A DNA stretch of 64,000 nt from assembly GCA_963920575.1 (NCBI GenBank), contig OY986966.1, positions 3,802,130 to 3,866,129 of the forward strand, given 5' to 3'. The translations under genes were made by a program, and so were the position numbers. Each line of letters begins with the position of its first letter. Position 1 is the stretch's first letter. The notes below the pieces were generated by a model, which was not told where the DNA came from, searched no databases, and worked only from the letters and a program-made list of their open reading frames with translations. This DNA is from Narthecium ossifragum. Its lineage: Eukaryota > Streptophyta > Magnoliopsida > Dioscoreales > Nartheciaceae. Positions 10,145 through 20,641 of the stretch are shown here, one piece after another.

Positions 10145-13100
10145 GGAGCCGACGTGGGAGGAGTTCAGGGCGTTGTTCTTGGACACGTACTTCCCGGAGA
10201 GTACGCGTGACGCCCTGTCTCGCGAGTACCAGTCCCTCTTGCAGGGTACTCGCACTGTTCAGCAGTATGCCAACCGGTTTACGCACTTGGTCCGTTTCGC
10301 GGGGGCAGTGGCAGCAGATCTAGTGGCCAGGGCACGGCAGTTTGAGTGGGGCCTTCGTTCAGAGATCAGGCGCCAGGCGTGTTCCCACCGTTTCCAGACG
10401 TACACAGCAGTTCTGAACTGCGCCTTAGTTGTGGAGGCGCAGTCGCAGGACGAGAGACGCCGGGCAGTTCCACCGGCGGTCTCTACCAGCTCGCAGCAGC
10501 AGCGACCCCAGGGCAGAGGGGGGTTCGGTAGGGGGCAGCCGTGGCGTCAGCGGCCCTTTCAGCGGCGGCCGCAGCATGCACCGCAGTACCAGCAGCCACT
10601 ACCGAGCCCACCAGCCCCGTTTCTACTGACGACCGGGCCATCTGGGCAGGCTTCGTCAGGGGGGGACCAGGGACGACAGCCGGGCGCGTCAGTCACCTGC
10701 TACCTGTGCGGGCAGCCGGGGCACTACCGTAGAGACTGCACTTCGCGAGGAGCGCAGGGCGCTATGCCGCAAGGCAGTAGAGGCGGAGGGTCCGGTGCCT
10801 GGCAGGGGAGCGGGGATGGACGCGGGCCGGGGCGTCCCAGAGGCAGAGGCGGCCAGCGGGGGCGGGTGTTTGCCCTCCCAATTCGCGAGCGGCAGGACAC
10901 CGTCCAGCTGTATCAACCGCCACCACAGTATCGGCAGGTAGCGGCAGAGCCAACCGTCCTCAGAGGTATCTTTCAGCTTTCTAGTTCCTTAGTAGATATG
11001 CTGATAGACTCTGGGGCGTCTCATTCCTATATTGCTAGCATGTGTGTAGCATCGCTAGGATAAGAGACGTGTTGGCTAGAGGTGGCACAGTCTGTAGATT
11101 CACCGATCGGCGGCACAGTCAGGGTAGACCGGGTCTGCCGATCTTGTTCTTTGGAGGTTGGAGGCCTCCGTGTCTGTCTAGACCTGCGGGTGCTAGACAT
11201 GACATGCTTCGATGTGATACTCGGTATGGACTGGTTAGCAGCATACCGAGCTATCATCGACTGTGGTCGCCGGAGGGTGGTCGCTTGGACACCCGATGGG
11301 ACACAGTTTGTGTTGTTGGGGGATCGGTTCTCAGCCGATTCCTTTGCTTGTGGTGTGGGGAGGCGTGGCAGCGAACTTTTAGCCTTGCTGGCCAGCCTGT
11401 CCCTGTTTGGGTCAGAGGGAGTGCAGCATAGCAGTTTCCCCAGGATCGTGTGCGACTACACCGATGTGTTTCCCGAGGTGTTGCCCGGGCTTCCACCGCC
11501 CAGAGAGGTCGATTTTGAGATCGACCTGGTACCGGGTACCGCACCGATCTCTCTCCCAGCTTTCAGGATGGCATCAGCAGAGCAGAATGAGTTGAGGACC
11601 CAGCTAGACGAGCTTACCAGCAGAGGTTTCATCCGTCCCAGCATGTCTCCCTGGGGGGCGCCAGTGTTGTTCGCGAAGAAGAAGGACGGTACCCTTCGAC
11701 TTTGCATAGACTACAGGCGGCTCAACAGGGTGACGGTGAAGAACAGGTATCCGATGCCGCGGATCGACGACCTGTTTGACCAGTTGAGAGCATCTTCAGT
11801 GTTCTCGAATATCGACCTCCGCACCGGCTACCACCAGTTGAGGGTTCGGGATTGCGACATCCCGAAGACGGCTTTTCGGACTCGGTACGGCCTGTACGAG
11901 TTCGTGGTGATGCCGTTTGGGCTGACGAACGCACCAGCAGCGTTCATGGATCTCATGCAGAGGATCTTCTGGCCTTTCCTAGACGAGTTCGTGGTGGTGT
12001 TCGTCGACGACATCCTTGTCTACTCCCAGTCAGAGGCGGAGCACGAGCGACACTTGGCGACAGTGTTGCAGCTACTTCGGGAGCATCGGCTTTATGCCAA
12101 GGCTTCCAAGTGCGAGTTTTGGCTTGCACGGGTGGGATTCCTTGGACACGTGGTGTCGGCAGCAGGAATCTCAGTTGACCCCGCCAAGGTCGAGGCAGTG
12201 GTACAGTGGCAGAGTATGCCAGCAGTCCTAGCCAGAGTGTTGGAGGCACAGCACAGGGGCCCAGAGCTCGAGGAGTTACGCACAGCAGCAGGCACGGAGG
12301 GCACAGACGGGGACTGGACAGTATCACCAGACGGAGGGCTACGGTTCCGAGGCAGAGTAGCGGTTCCAGCAGATCCAGTTCTTCGAGACGACGTCCTACG
12401 AGAGTTCCACCACTCTCGCTTTGCAGTTCATCCCGGCGGCACCAAGATGTACCAGGACCTTCGGCGACAGTTCTGGTGGCGCGGGATGAAGAGGGCAGTG
12501 ACGGAGTTCGTATCGCGCTGCCTTACATGTCAGAAGGTCAAGGCAGAGCACCAACGGACTCCGGGGTTACTTCAGCCGCTTCCACTAGCTGAGTGGAAGT
12601 GGGAGCACATCACGATGGACTTCGTGACCGGGCTACCGAGATCTCCTAGGGGGAATGACGCGATTTGGGTCATTGTTGATCGATTGACCAAATCGGCGCA
12701 CTTCCTGCCTATGCGGGTGACAGACTCGACCGACAGGTTGGGCAGTTTGTACGTCAGAGAGGTGGTCAGACTACACGGAGTTCCAGTTTCTATCGTGTCA
12801 GACCGTGACCCCAGGTTCACTAGCAGGTTCTGGCGCGACTTTCAGGAGGCAGTCGGCACACTCCTGACTTTCAGTACGGCTTTCCATCCGCAGACAGACG
12901 GGCAGTCAGAGCGGACTATCCAGATCCTGGAGGACATGCCGAGAACATGTGTCCTCGATGCAGGAGGCAGCTGAGAGGAGCACGTTCCCTTGGTGGAGTT
13001 CGCCTACAACAACAGCTACCAGTCCAGTCTCGGAGTAGCACCTTTCGAGGCGTTGTATGGTAGGCCGTGTCGTTCCCCAGTATGTTGGACAGAGGTTGGA

Positions 13101-13755
13101 GAGGCTTCACTCACCAGTCCAGACATCGTCAGGCGATCGTCAGAGAGGTTGGTACAGATCAGGCAGAGGCTTCTGACGGCTCAGAGCCGGCAGAAGAGTT
13201 ATGCAGATCAGAGGCGACGACCGTTGGAGTTTGCAGTCGGCGACCGAGTGTTCTTGCGAGAGTCGCCGTACAGAGGTTCTGTCAGGTTTGGCAGAGGTGG
13301 CAAGTTGGCGCCGAGGTTTGTCGGGCCGTTTGAGATCTTAGAGAGGGTCGGCGAAGTAGCTTACCGCCTGGATCTTCCTCAGCACATGTCTGCTGTACAT
13401 CCGACTTTCCATGTGTCGATGCTGAGGAAGTATCACCCAGACCCGTCTCATGTCATCAGAGTGGATGACATTGAGCTTGAGGCAGACGTGAGCTTTGTTG
13501 AGCAGCCGATTCATGTACTTGACCGGAGGGATCAGGTCTTGCGGGGCAAGACGATTCCCTTGGTCAAGGTACTGTGGAGGCACAGAGGCACCGAGGAGGT
13601 CACTTGGGAGCGCGAGGCGCGCATGCGGCAGGAGTTTCCGCAGTTGTTTTCTTCTCCAGGTACTTCTTGTTCTGTCCTCTAGTGTAGCTGTTTTATTGTT
13701 CCGAGCCCTACCCTTATCGAATCTCGGGACGAGATTTCCTTTAAGGGTAATAGGA

Positions 13756-16185
13756 TGTGAGGATCTGCCCCTCTACCCCTATGGCTCGTTGTAGACCGCA
13801 AGGGCAATTTGTTAAATTGTGCCTTGTTGGTTTGTTTCACACCCGCGTGTGCACACACTGGCCTTGTCTGTGTTCGTGTTTGCTTAGAATGACTAGGTGA
13901 ACCCGAAATCGGAAGATCTGAGCTTGGGCTTGTGTTTTAGCCTAAGTTTGCCTTTTTGAGTAAAGGAAATCGATCTGGATGGCTAGGGAGATCGATCTGG
14001 CCCTTTTTGCAAAGAAGATCGATCTGGATTTCAAGGAGATCGATCTCGATTGCAAAGGAGATCGATCTCACATGCCTTGGAGATCGATCATGATCGAGTC
14101 GGTGGGTTTTCTCTTTCGCGAGGACGGCCGTCGGCCGTCGCTCTCCCCTGTCAGGGAGGGAAGTCTTCCCCTCCCTTTTCCCCCAGCTTTTTCCCCTCTT
14201 TCCCGGCTTTCTCCTCCCCCTTTCCCCTCTTTTCTCCCCCTCCTCTTCCTCCTTCTCCTTCTCTTCTTCTTCCCTCCTCTCTTTCCCGCGGTGCTCTGTT
14301 TCTTCCCTTTACCGCCGGCGAGCTTCTTTCCCTCCGTTCTCCCTCCTCCGGCCACCAAATTGGGTGTTCTTTGGCTCGTTGGATTCGTGACAACGAGAGG
14401 AAGGCTCCTGGTGTGATTTGGAAGCTTGTTGGCGATCAAATTGCGGGGAATCAGCCGAGGAAAGCGCAGCTAAGTAGGGTTATACCTAATGTGTTCTTTT
14501 CGGGTTTTCTTGAGATCTAGCCGTTGGATCTTGTTGATCCTTGCTTTGTTGAGTTCCTTGTACCTGTTAGAATAACTTATTTAAGTCTCATGTTAATCAG
14601 TTGTGATTTGAGTAGGTTTTATGTAAGATTAGTCTCGGATTTCTGGTTATCTGCTGTTCTTGAGAAACATCCGGCTTGCGGCGAGTGTTTCGGCCGGGGA
14701 GTACATGATCTTGGTTTCTGTTAAACATAAGAGTTGTAGCTCTACTCGTTAGCTTTCTATTCCATCTTGTTTCGTATTTTTCCGATTTATGTACGATTTC
14801 TGGTGAATTGTTTGCTGGAGGGCTGCGTTGCAGCAATTAAAGGGTAAGTTGGTTCAATCAGCGATTTTTTATTAATGTTTCCCGTTAATTCAACCGTTGG
14901 ATGTTTATGAAATTTGGATATGATGATCCTGGTATATACACCTACTGGTGGTTAAGTTGGATCTTGAATCCGACGTCATTTGGATGTCGGATCGACGGGA
15001 TCATTTAGCCCCTAAGTAGAGGCTTTGAGTGTTTGAATATAATATTATATTTCAAAATATAATATTATATTGTTTATTGTACATCATCGTTTTCGGGGTT
15101 GCTTCCCGTTGCAGGAGTTCGCGGTTGACGGTCGCGGTACCGTCATAATGCCGGGACCCGCTGCGGATCGGCTGGCAGCGGTTGGTGGTACCGCTGCAGC
15201 GATCCAGTAGACTTATATGATGTTTGACATACTGTTGCATGCCTTTCCTATTATCTGTGTATGTCATAGCATGCATTGTTGTTGTGTGCATTAGTTGTAT
15301 TGGTTAGGGCGTGGGTGATCCTTGGGTCGCCGTCCCGAGGCTGGAAGCTCGGACTTAGCCCTAGGACCGGGGTTGGGCTGTTAGGACCCGGTTGAATTGT
15401 GATGTCCAGTCGATCCGATGATAGGCTTAGATGACTGGTACACTTATGGCTTGATGATTGTAGAGGTCGTGTCGGACTCGAGTTGGATCTGAGGTGTAGC
15501 CGGTGTCCGGTTCTTCTTAAAACTCTTGAGTAGAGGATTTTGCCTACTCAGTGGTGTCTCTTCCCACCAAACAGTGTTCAGTGTTCTGTTGAGAGTTAGC
15601 AGTGTCGTTTCCTGCTACTGAGTGTAACCTGACATGTGACCAGCTCGGCTGGAAGACCATGATCGTGGGCATCAGGGACACGCGGTGGGGTTATGGGACC
15701 CCTGTATACACCCAGATTCCACTTGAGGGTGACACTGTTGCGTTTCCCTTTTCCTTCTGTGTGTCGTAGTGTAGATCCCTACTGACCTTAGTGCTCACAC
15801 CTACCTGGGCTGCGTTTTGCAGGTGCAGGCGTCAGTTCTTCCTCCGTGGCCCCTACCGGGCAGTTGGACGGCGGTGCGGCGGCGCCTGGTGGCTTTTGAG
15901 AGGTGGCAATATTTACCGCTTTTACCCTTATGTTAGATAGTCTCCTACGGGAGTAATATTGTATTTGAACTTCCCCTCTCCGAGGTTTTGTATATTAATT
16001 AATACTTGAGTTTTAATCTGAGATTCGAGGTTTTGCCTTTTGATGTTGTTTTAATTGGGGGCTTTGATGAATTGCTAGGGAGACCAATAAGTTAGAGGGA
16101 ACCCTCGTCGTTCTTTTTCCGCGTTGGTTAGGTTCCGGTTCGCGTCGCCCGGCCCGGTTGGGGTTTCGCGGGTCGGGGCGCGACA
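13756..16185 (+). repeat. 3' LTR of the Tekay-like element
   Basis: 2430 bp, TGTGAGGAT to GCGCGACA. A purine-rich stretch just before it (about 13742-13755) may be the polypurine tract. It carries six agatcgatct-type palindromes at 13966-14095, a pyrimidine tract, and a paired AT palindrome (aatataatattatatt twice) at about 15045-15071. It shares these last features with the truncated LTR at 18302. Confidence 0.9.
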
Positions 16186-16697
16186 GTCACTGTGGGTCGT
16201 GTCAAGATCTACAACACCGACTCCCATCTCATCTCCGCCTTCACCAATACTGGCATTGAGCTCATCATTGAGCTCCCCGACCGCTGCCTCCCTGTCATGG
16301 GCGACGACAATGCCGCCCTCGGTCAAGGGCAACGTCGCCGCGTACAAGCCGGCGATGAAGATCGCCGCCATCACTGTCGGCAACTTGGTCCCCACTTCCA
16401 ACGACACCTCCGCAGCCCAGAACCTCCTCCTCGCCATGCAATCCTTCCACGCCGCCCTCGTCACCTCGAGCTCAACTGTCAGGAGTTCGTCACCACCGCA
16501 CACAACCTCGCCATCCTCAATGCATGCTACCTGATAAGACATGAAAAGTGCATAAATCACCCTTTTAACTTGGCCTTGTTAGTCTCCGAGCAAGGCCTTA
16601 CTAACGAATTTTACCCTATAACAGGTACAAGAGCCCTCAATGAGGATTGAATCAAGTTCCAAGCTTAAACGATGTCATTCGGGCAAGTTTTTATGAA

Positions 16698-17000
16698 GAA
16701 GATCGATCCTTTATTAAAGAAGGATCGATCCTTTGAAGTACATTAAGAAGAATCCAAGCGGAACAACAAGGATCGATCCTCCATAAAGAGAAGATCGATC
16801 CCTTATGCACATTTTTCAGTGACAGAGCGCAAGTTCTGAAGGATCGATCCTCACCGACTAGAGGATCGATCTTCATCGGGGCGCAGCCAGAATTCAAGAA
16901 CAAAGATCGATCCTTTCCTATAGGAGGATTGATCCTCAACGGGACCAGCGATCACACGAAGAGGAAGATCGATCCTCTACCTTACAAGAATCGATCCTTT
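16698..17000. repeat. Cluster of AGGATCGATCCT palindromes in an Athila-like LTR
   Basis: About ten copies of agatcgatcc or ggatcgatcct are spaced 10-40 bp apart, each a near-perfect palindrome around ATCGAT. The cluster ends about 60 bp before the TATA box of the same LTR, which places it in U3, where enhancers usually lie. Confidence 0.85.
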
Positions 17001-17059
17001 TGTACCAGCCGAGCAAAATCAATGGTCCAGATCTAATCCGAGTGGGGGAGGCTTGTTTA

Positions 17060-17069
17060 CTATAAATAG
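17060..17069 (+). promoter_or_regulatory. TATA box of the Athila-like solo LTR
   Basis: CTATAAATAG, at the same relative position as the TATA boxes at 42008 and 48120 in the related full element. Transcription would start about 30 bp downstream and read toward the truncated Tekay LTR. Confidence 0.7.
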
Positions 17070-18145
17070 ACCCCTTATTGGGGATTTTAGGGATCTTCTC
17101 TTAGTCCTTTCTCCAGCCTTTCTAGTTTTCTTACCCAATTGAGAGGAGAACTTCTTGGAGGAAATCCATGGGAGGAGAGCTTCATCAACCTCCATCCATG
17201 GATCCAACCAAGATGAGTAGCTAACTTCCTTTCTCTTGGGATTTCCATGTAGTTGTAGGATTCTTTTGTAGTTTTCTTAGGGTTTTTGATGTGTAATCTT
17301 TAGGGATAATCTATTGTATGGATTTGAGCATGATTTCTTTATCTTTGTACATGGATCTTATATGTTGAATGGATGAATGCCTTTCTTTGGTATGAGCTAG
17401 AACTTGTGCATGATAGGTGTTTGTTATTATGCCCCAATGAGTTGGATGTGCTAGAAACACATCCAATTACATTGGGATGTTGAGTATCCCTAGATTAGAG
17501 ATTAGGGATGCTAGAACCATCCCTATCTATCTAATTAGAGGATCCATTCTATCTTTCTCTTGCATTGGATTCGAGGTGCTAGAACCATCTCGATCCAATG
17601 CCCAATTCCATACAATATCTTTACCTTGTGACGAATCAATCTTAATCGAAGGTTCGTTAGCGACGATAGAAGCTAATCACTCATTCATCGACTTTGTGAA
17701 CGTGATTCTTTCCGGCGGATGATTCTAACCCGACTTCCGTTGAGCGATAAGTGAGGCTAATCACCCGCTTGTCGACTTCTTGATTTCGATCGTCCCAATT
17801 GGATTACACACCTCAATTCCTTAGGAGGCTACATTAGAACCTACAATGAAATGAAGATCCCAAGACCTCTCTATATTAGTTATACTTCTTTTCACTTAGT
17901 TAATTACTTTAATAGTCATTAATCCAAAACCCAAATCATTTTAGCTAGTTGTTTGAAGTTATCTATCGAGTACGTTAGTCAATTCTCATTTCCCTGCGGA
18001 TCGACCCGGACTCCCGCTAACTACGTAGTAGTTAGTTAGGATTCAGTATAAATTGTAATCTTGACGCCCTAGTCACTTTTAACGACGAGTGGTTTGGGCG
18101 CTTCACTACCCACCATCCACCGTCGCCTTCCGAAAGGAAAGCGAT

Positions 18146-18301
18146 GGTGGGCATCGGGAGGCCGAGGGTGTCGGCGATGGTGTTCTCGAGGCCGGCTCCG
18201 AGTGCGAGGAGGCGATCAGTGGGGGAGGACGGTGGAGAACCGGACCGAGCTGAACCCACGGGTAGGGCAGGCCCATTTGGACACCCCTAATCAGCCATGC
18301 C
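18146..18301. other. Unrecognised GC-rich fragment, open on the minus strand
   Basis: The GH17 reading ends near 18145. The minus strand then has an open stretch over about 18032-18259 containing DRLLALGAGLENTIADTLGL. It could be a shred of another gene in opposite orientation. I do not recognise the family, and the segment is too short to judge. Confidence 0.3.
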
Positions 18302-20641
18302 TGTGAGGACCTGCCCCTCTACCCATGTGGCTCGTTGTAGACCGCAAGGGCAATTTGGTAAATTGCGCCTTGTTGGTTTGTTTCACACCCGCGTGTACAC
18401 ACACTGGCCTTGTATGTGTTAGTGTTTGTTTAGAATGGCTAGGTGGACCCGGGATCGGAAGATCCCAGCTCGGGCGCGCGAAAGCTTGCCGTTGAGCAGC
18501 TGACGACCCTTGAGCGATCGATCGCTCCTTGGAACGATCGATCGGACTCGTGAGCGAGTCGGTTGGTTTTGACCCGGGGCGAGAACGATCGATCGCTCCT
18601 TAGAGCGACCGATCGGAATCGCGTCGGTGGCTTTTCTGCTTCGCGAGGACGGCCACCGACGGCCTTCGTTCTCCTTTGTCAGAGGGGGGGAGGACTTTCC
18701 CTCCCCTCCCCTCACTTTCTTCCCCTTTTCCCGGCTTTCCCCTCCCCCTTTCCCCTCCTTTCTTCCCCTCCTCTTCCTCCTTCTCCTCTCTTTCTTCTTC
18801 CTCTTTTCTTCTTCTCCCGAGAGCCCTGTTTTCCCCTGTTCCGGCAGCCAAGCTTCATCTCCTCCGTTCTCCCTCCTCCGACCATCAAATTGGGTATTCT
18901 TTGGCTCGTTGGATTCGTGACAACGAGAGAAAGATCCCTGAAGTGGTTTGGAGGCTTGTTGGTGATCAAATCGCGGGGAATCAGCTGAGGAAAGCGCAGC
19001 TAGGTAGGGTTATACCTACATGTGTTCTTAAGTGGGTTTCTCGTGATCTAGCCGTTGGATCTTGTTGATCCTTGCTTTGTTGGATTCCTTATACCTGTTA
19101 GAATAACTGATTTAAGTTTCATGTTAATCAGTTGAGATTTGAGTAGGTTTTATGCAAGATTAGTCTTGGATTTCTGGTTTTCTGCTGTTCTTGAGAAACA
19201 GCCGGCTTGCGGCGAGTTTTCTGGCCGGCGAGTACATGATCTTGGCTTTTTATAACCATAAGAGTTGTAGCTCTACTCATTAGCTTTCCTTTCCATCTTG
19301 TTTCATTTTTTTTCCGATTTATGTACGATTTCTCATGAATTGTTTGCTGGAGGGCTGCGTTGCAGCAATTAATGGGTAAGTTAGTTTGATTAATGATTTT
19401 GATTAGCGTTTTCCCGTTAATCCAACCGTTGGATGATTATGATTTTTGGATATGATGATCCTGGTTTATACACCTACTGGTGGCTAAGTTGGATCTTGAA
19501 TCTGACATCGTTTGGGCATTGGATCGACGGGATCAATTAGCCCCTAAGTAGAGGCTTTGGGTGTTTTTGAATATAATATTATATTTTGGAATATAATATT
19601 ATATTGTGTTTTGTTCATCATCGTTTTCGGGGTTGCTTCCCGTTGCAGGAGTCCGCGGATGACGGTCGTGGTAGCGTCGTAATGCCGGGACCCGCTGCGG
19701 ATCGGCTGGCAGCGGTTGTTGGTACAGCTGCAGCGATCCAGTAGACTTATATGATGTTTGCCATACTGTTGCATGCCTATCTCCTGTTTGTGTATGTCAT
19801 AGCATGCATTGTTGTTGTGTGCATTAGTTGCATTGGTTAGGGCATGGGTGATCTTTGGGTCGCCGTCCCGAGGCTGGAAGCTCGGACTTAGCCCTGGGAC
19901 CGGGTTGGGTTGTTTGGACTCGGTTTGAATTGTAATGTACAGTCGATTCGATGATAGGCTTAGATGACTGGTACACTTGTGGCTTGATGATTGTAGAGGT
20001 CGTGTCGGCCTCGAGTCGGATCTGAGGTGTAGCCGGTGTCCGGCTTTTCTTAAAACTCTTGAGTAGAGGTTTTGCCTACTTAGTGGTGTCTCTTCCCACC
20101 AAACAGTGTTCAGTGTCCTGTTGAGAGTCAGCAGTGTCGTTTCCTGCTACTGAGTGTGACCCGACATGTGACCAGCCCGGCTGGAAGACCATGATCGGGG
20201 CCTCAGGGACACGCGGTGGGGTTATGGGACCCCTGTATACACCCAGGTCTTACTTGAGGGCGACACTGTTGCGTTTCCCTCTTCCTTCTGTGTGTCGTAG
20301 TGTAGATCCCTACTGAGCATAGTGCTCACACCTACCCGGGGCTGCGTTTTGCAGCTGCAGGCGTCAGTTCCTCTTCTGTGGCCCCTACCGGGCAGTTGGT
20401 CGGCAGTGCGGCGGCGCTTGGTGGACTTTGAGAGGTGGTGATCGTTTACTGCTTTTACCCTATGTTAGTTAGTCTACTACGGGAGTGATATTGTATTTTG
20501 GATCTTCCCCTCTCCGAGGATTTGTATATTAAATCTTTTTGAGTTCGTAAATTTGTGGTTCGAGGCTTTATTATAATATTATCTTTTAATTGAGGGTGTT
20601 TATGATGAATTGCTAGGGAGACCAATAGGTTAGGTTCCGAT
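18302..20641 (+). mobile_element. Truncated Tekay-like LTR, 3' end missing
   Basis: Starts TGTGAGGACCTG and follows the LTR at 13756 for about 2.34 kb, including the AT palindrome pair (about 19565-19605) and the R/U5-like portion. It lacks the last ~50-100 bp with the GCGCGACA end. After 20641 a second copy of cccctctccgaggatttg appears, already present near 20505, so the break was accompanied by a small local duplication. Its palindromes (gatcgatcgctcc type, 18512-18616) differ from those of the neighbouring element. No target duplication can be defined. Confidence 0.82.

Larger units (their letters stand above)
7139..13682 (+). pseudogene. Tekay-like gag-pol polyprotein, disrupted
   Basis: Gag starts at 7139 (MSGARVRPSVVGRGG). 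Its core is broken at 7565 by a solo LTR and resumes at 10150 in the correct phase once the insert and one target copy are discounted. It carries the zinc knuckle CYLCGQPGHYRRDC. The aspartic protease motif is IDSGASHSYIA near 11010. Reverse transcriptase spans about 11500-12200, with FVDDILVYS at its active site. The RNase H domain is absent: RT runs straight into the integrase zinc-binding region ([10 protein letters not shown]...CLTCQ). The integrase core shows its two Asp motifs ([15 protein letters not shown]). In-frame stops are TAA at 11061-11063 and TGA at 12972-12974. The tail to 13682 is chromodomain-like. Confidence 0.9.
6057..16185 (+). mobile_element. Ty3/gypsy chromovirus (Tekay/Del-like) LTR retrotransposon, defective
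   Basis: The element begins TGTGAGGAC and ends GCGCGACA, flanked by the 5-bp target duplication GTCAC (6052-6056 and 16186-16190). Domain order is gag, protease, RT, integrase, then a chromodomain-like tail, which places it in Ty3/gypsy. The C-terminal block (LRGKTIPLVKVLW..HRGTEEVTWERE) is of Tekay/Del type. The 3' LTR is 2430 bp, but the 5' LTR keeps only about 1010 bp and is fused directly to the gag leader, so the primer-binding site is gone. The RNase H segment is deleted and two in-frame stops interrupt the polyprotein. A reverse-oriented solo LTR sits in gag. The element inserted into a GH17 gene. It cannot transpose on its own. Confidence 0.93.
16532..18105 (+). mobile_element. Solo LTR, Athila-like family
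   Basis: 1574 bp, from TGATAAGACATG to GGCGCTTCA, flanked by the perfect 5-bp duplication CTACC (16527-16531 and 18106-18110). The first 70 bp and the last 180 bp are clearly related to the LTRs of the element at 41547. It lies within the GH17 pseudogene, whose reading resumes at 18111. It has a TATA box, a cluster of aggatcgatcct palindromes, and repeated tgctagaaccat words at 17448-17590. Confidence 0.9.
5923..18145 (+). pseudogene. Glucan endo-1,3-beta-glucosidase (GH17) pseudogene, split by two LTR insertions
   Basis: Remnant of a secreted beta-1,3-glucanase gene in three pieces: 5923-6056, 16191-16531 and 18111-18145. The first piece has a hydrophobic leader (MLLLLLMGP...) and then VGINYGQVENNLPTP, the hallmark start of mature plant GH17 enzymes. 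The second continues with GRVKIYNTDSHLISAFTNTG and, in another frame, KIAAITVGNLVPTSNDT; the third gives YPPSTVAF. Reading phase is kept across the 10.1-kb retrotransposon. Two roughly compensating frameshifts lie near 16315 and 16470. Both catalytic glutamate regions are damaged or absent: the first expected ITVGNE reads ITVGNL, and the second lies beyond the break. The 3' two thirds of the gene are missing. It is non-functional. I cannot tell whether it decayed in place or was a captured fragment. Confidence 0.82.

Noticed and set aside
18419..18969. Charged ORFs on both strands at the start of the truncated Tekay LTR
   Set aside because: Same polypyrimidine/polypurine artefact as in the other LTR copies.
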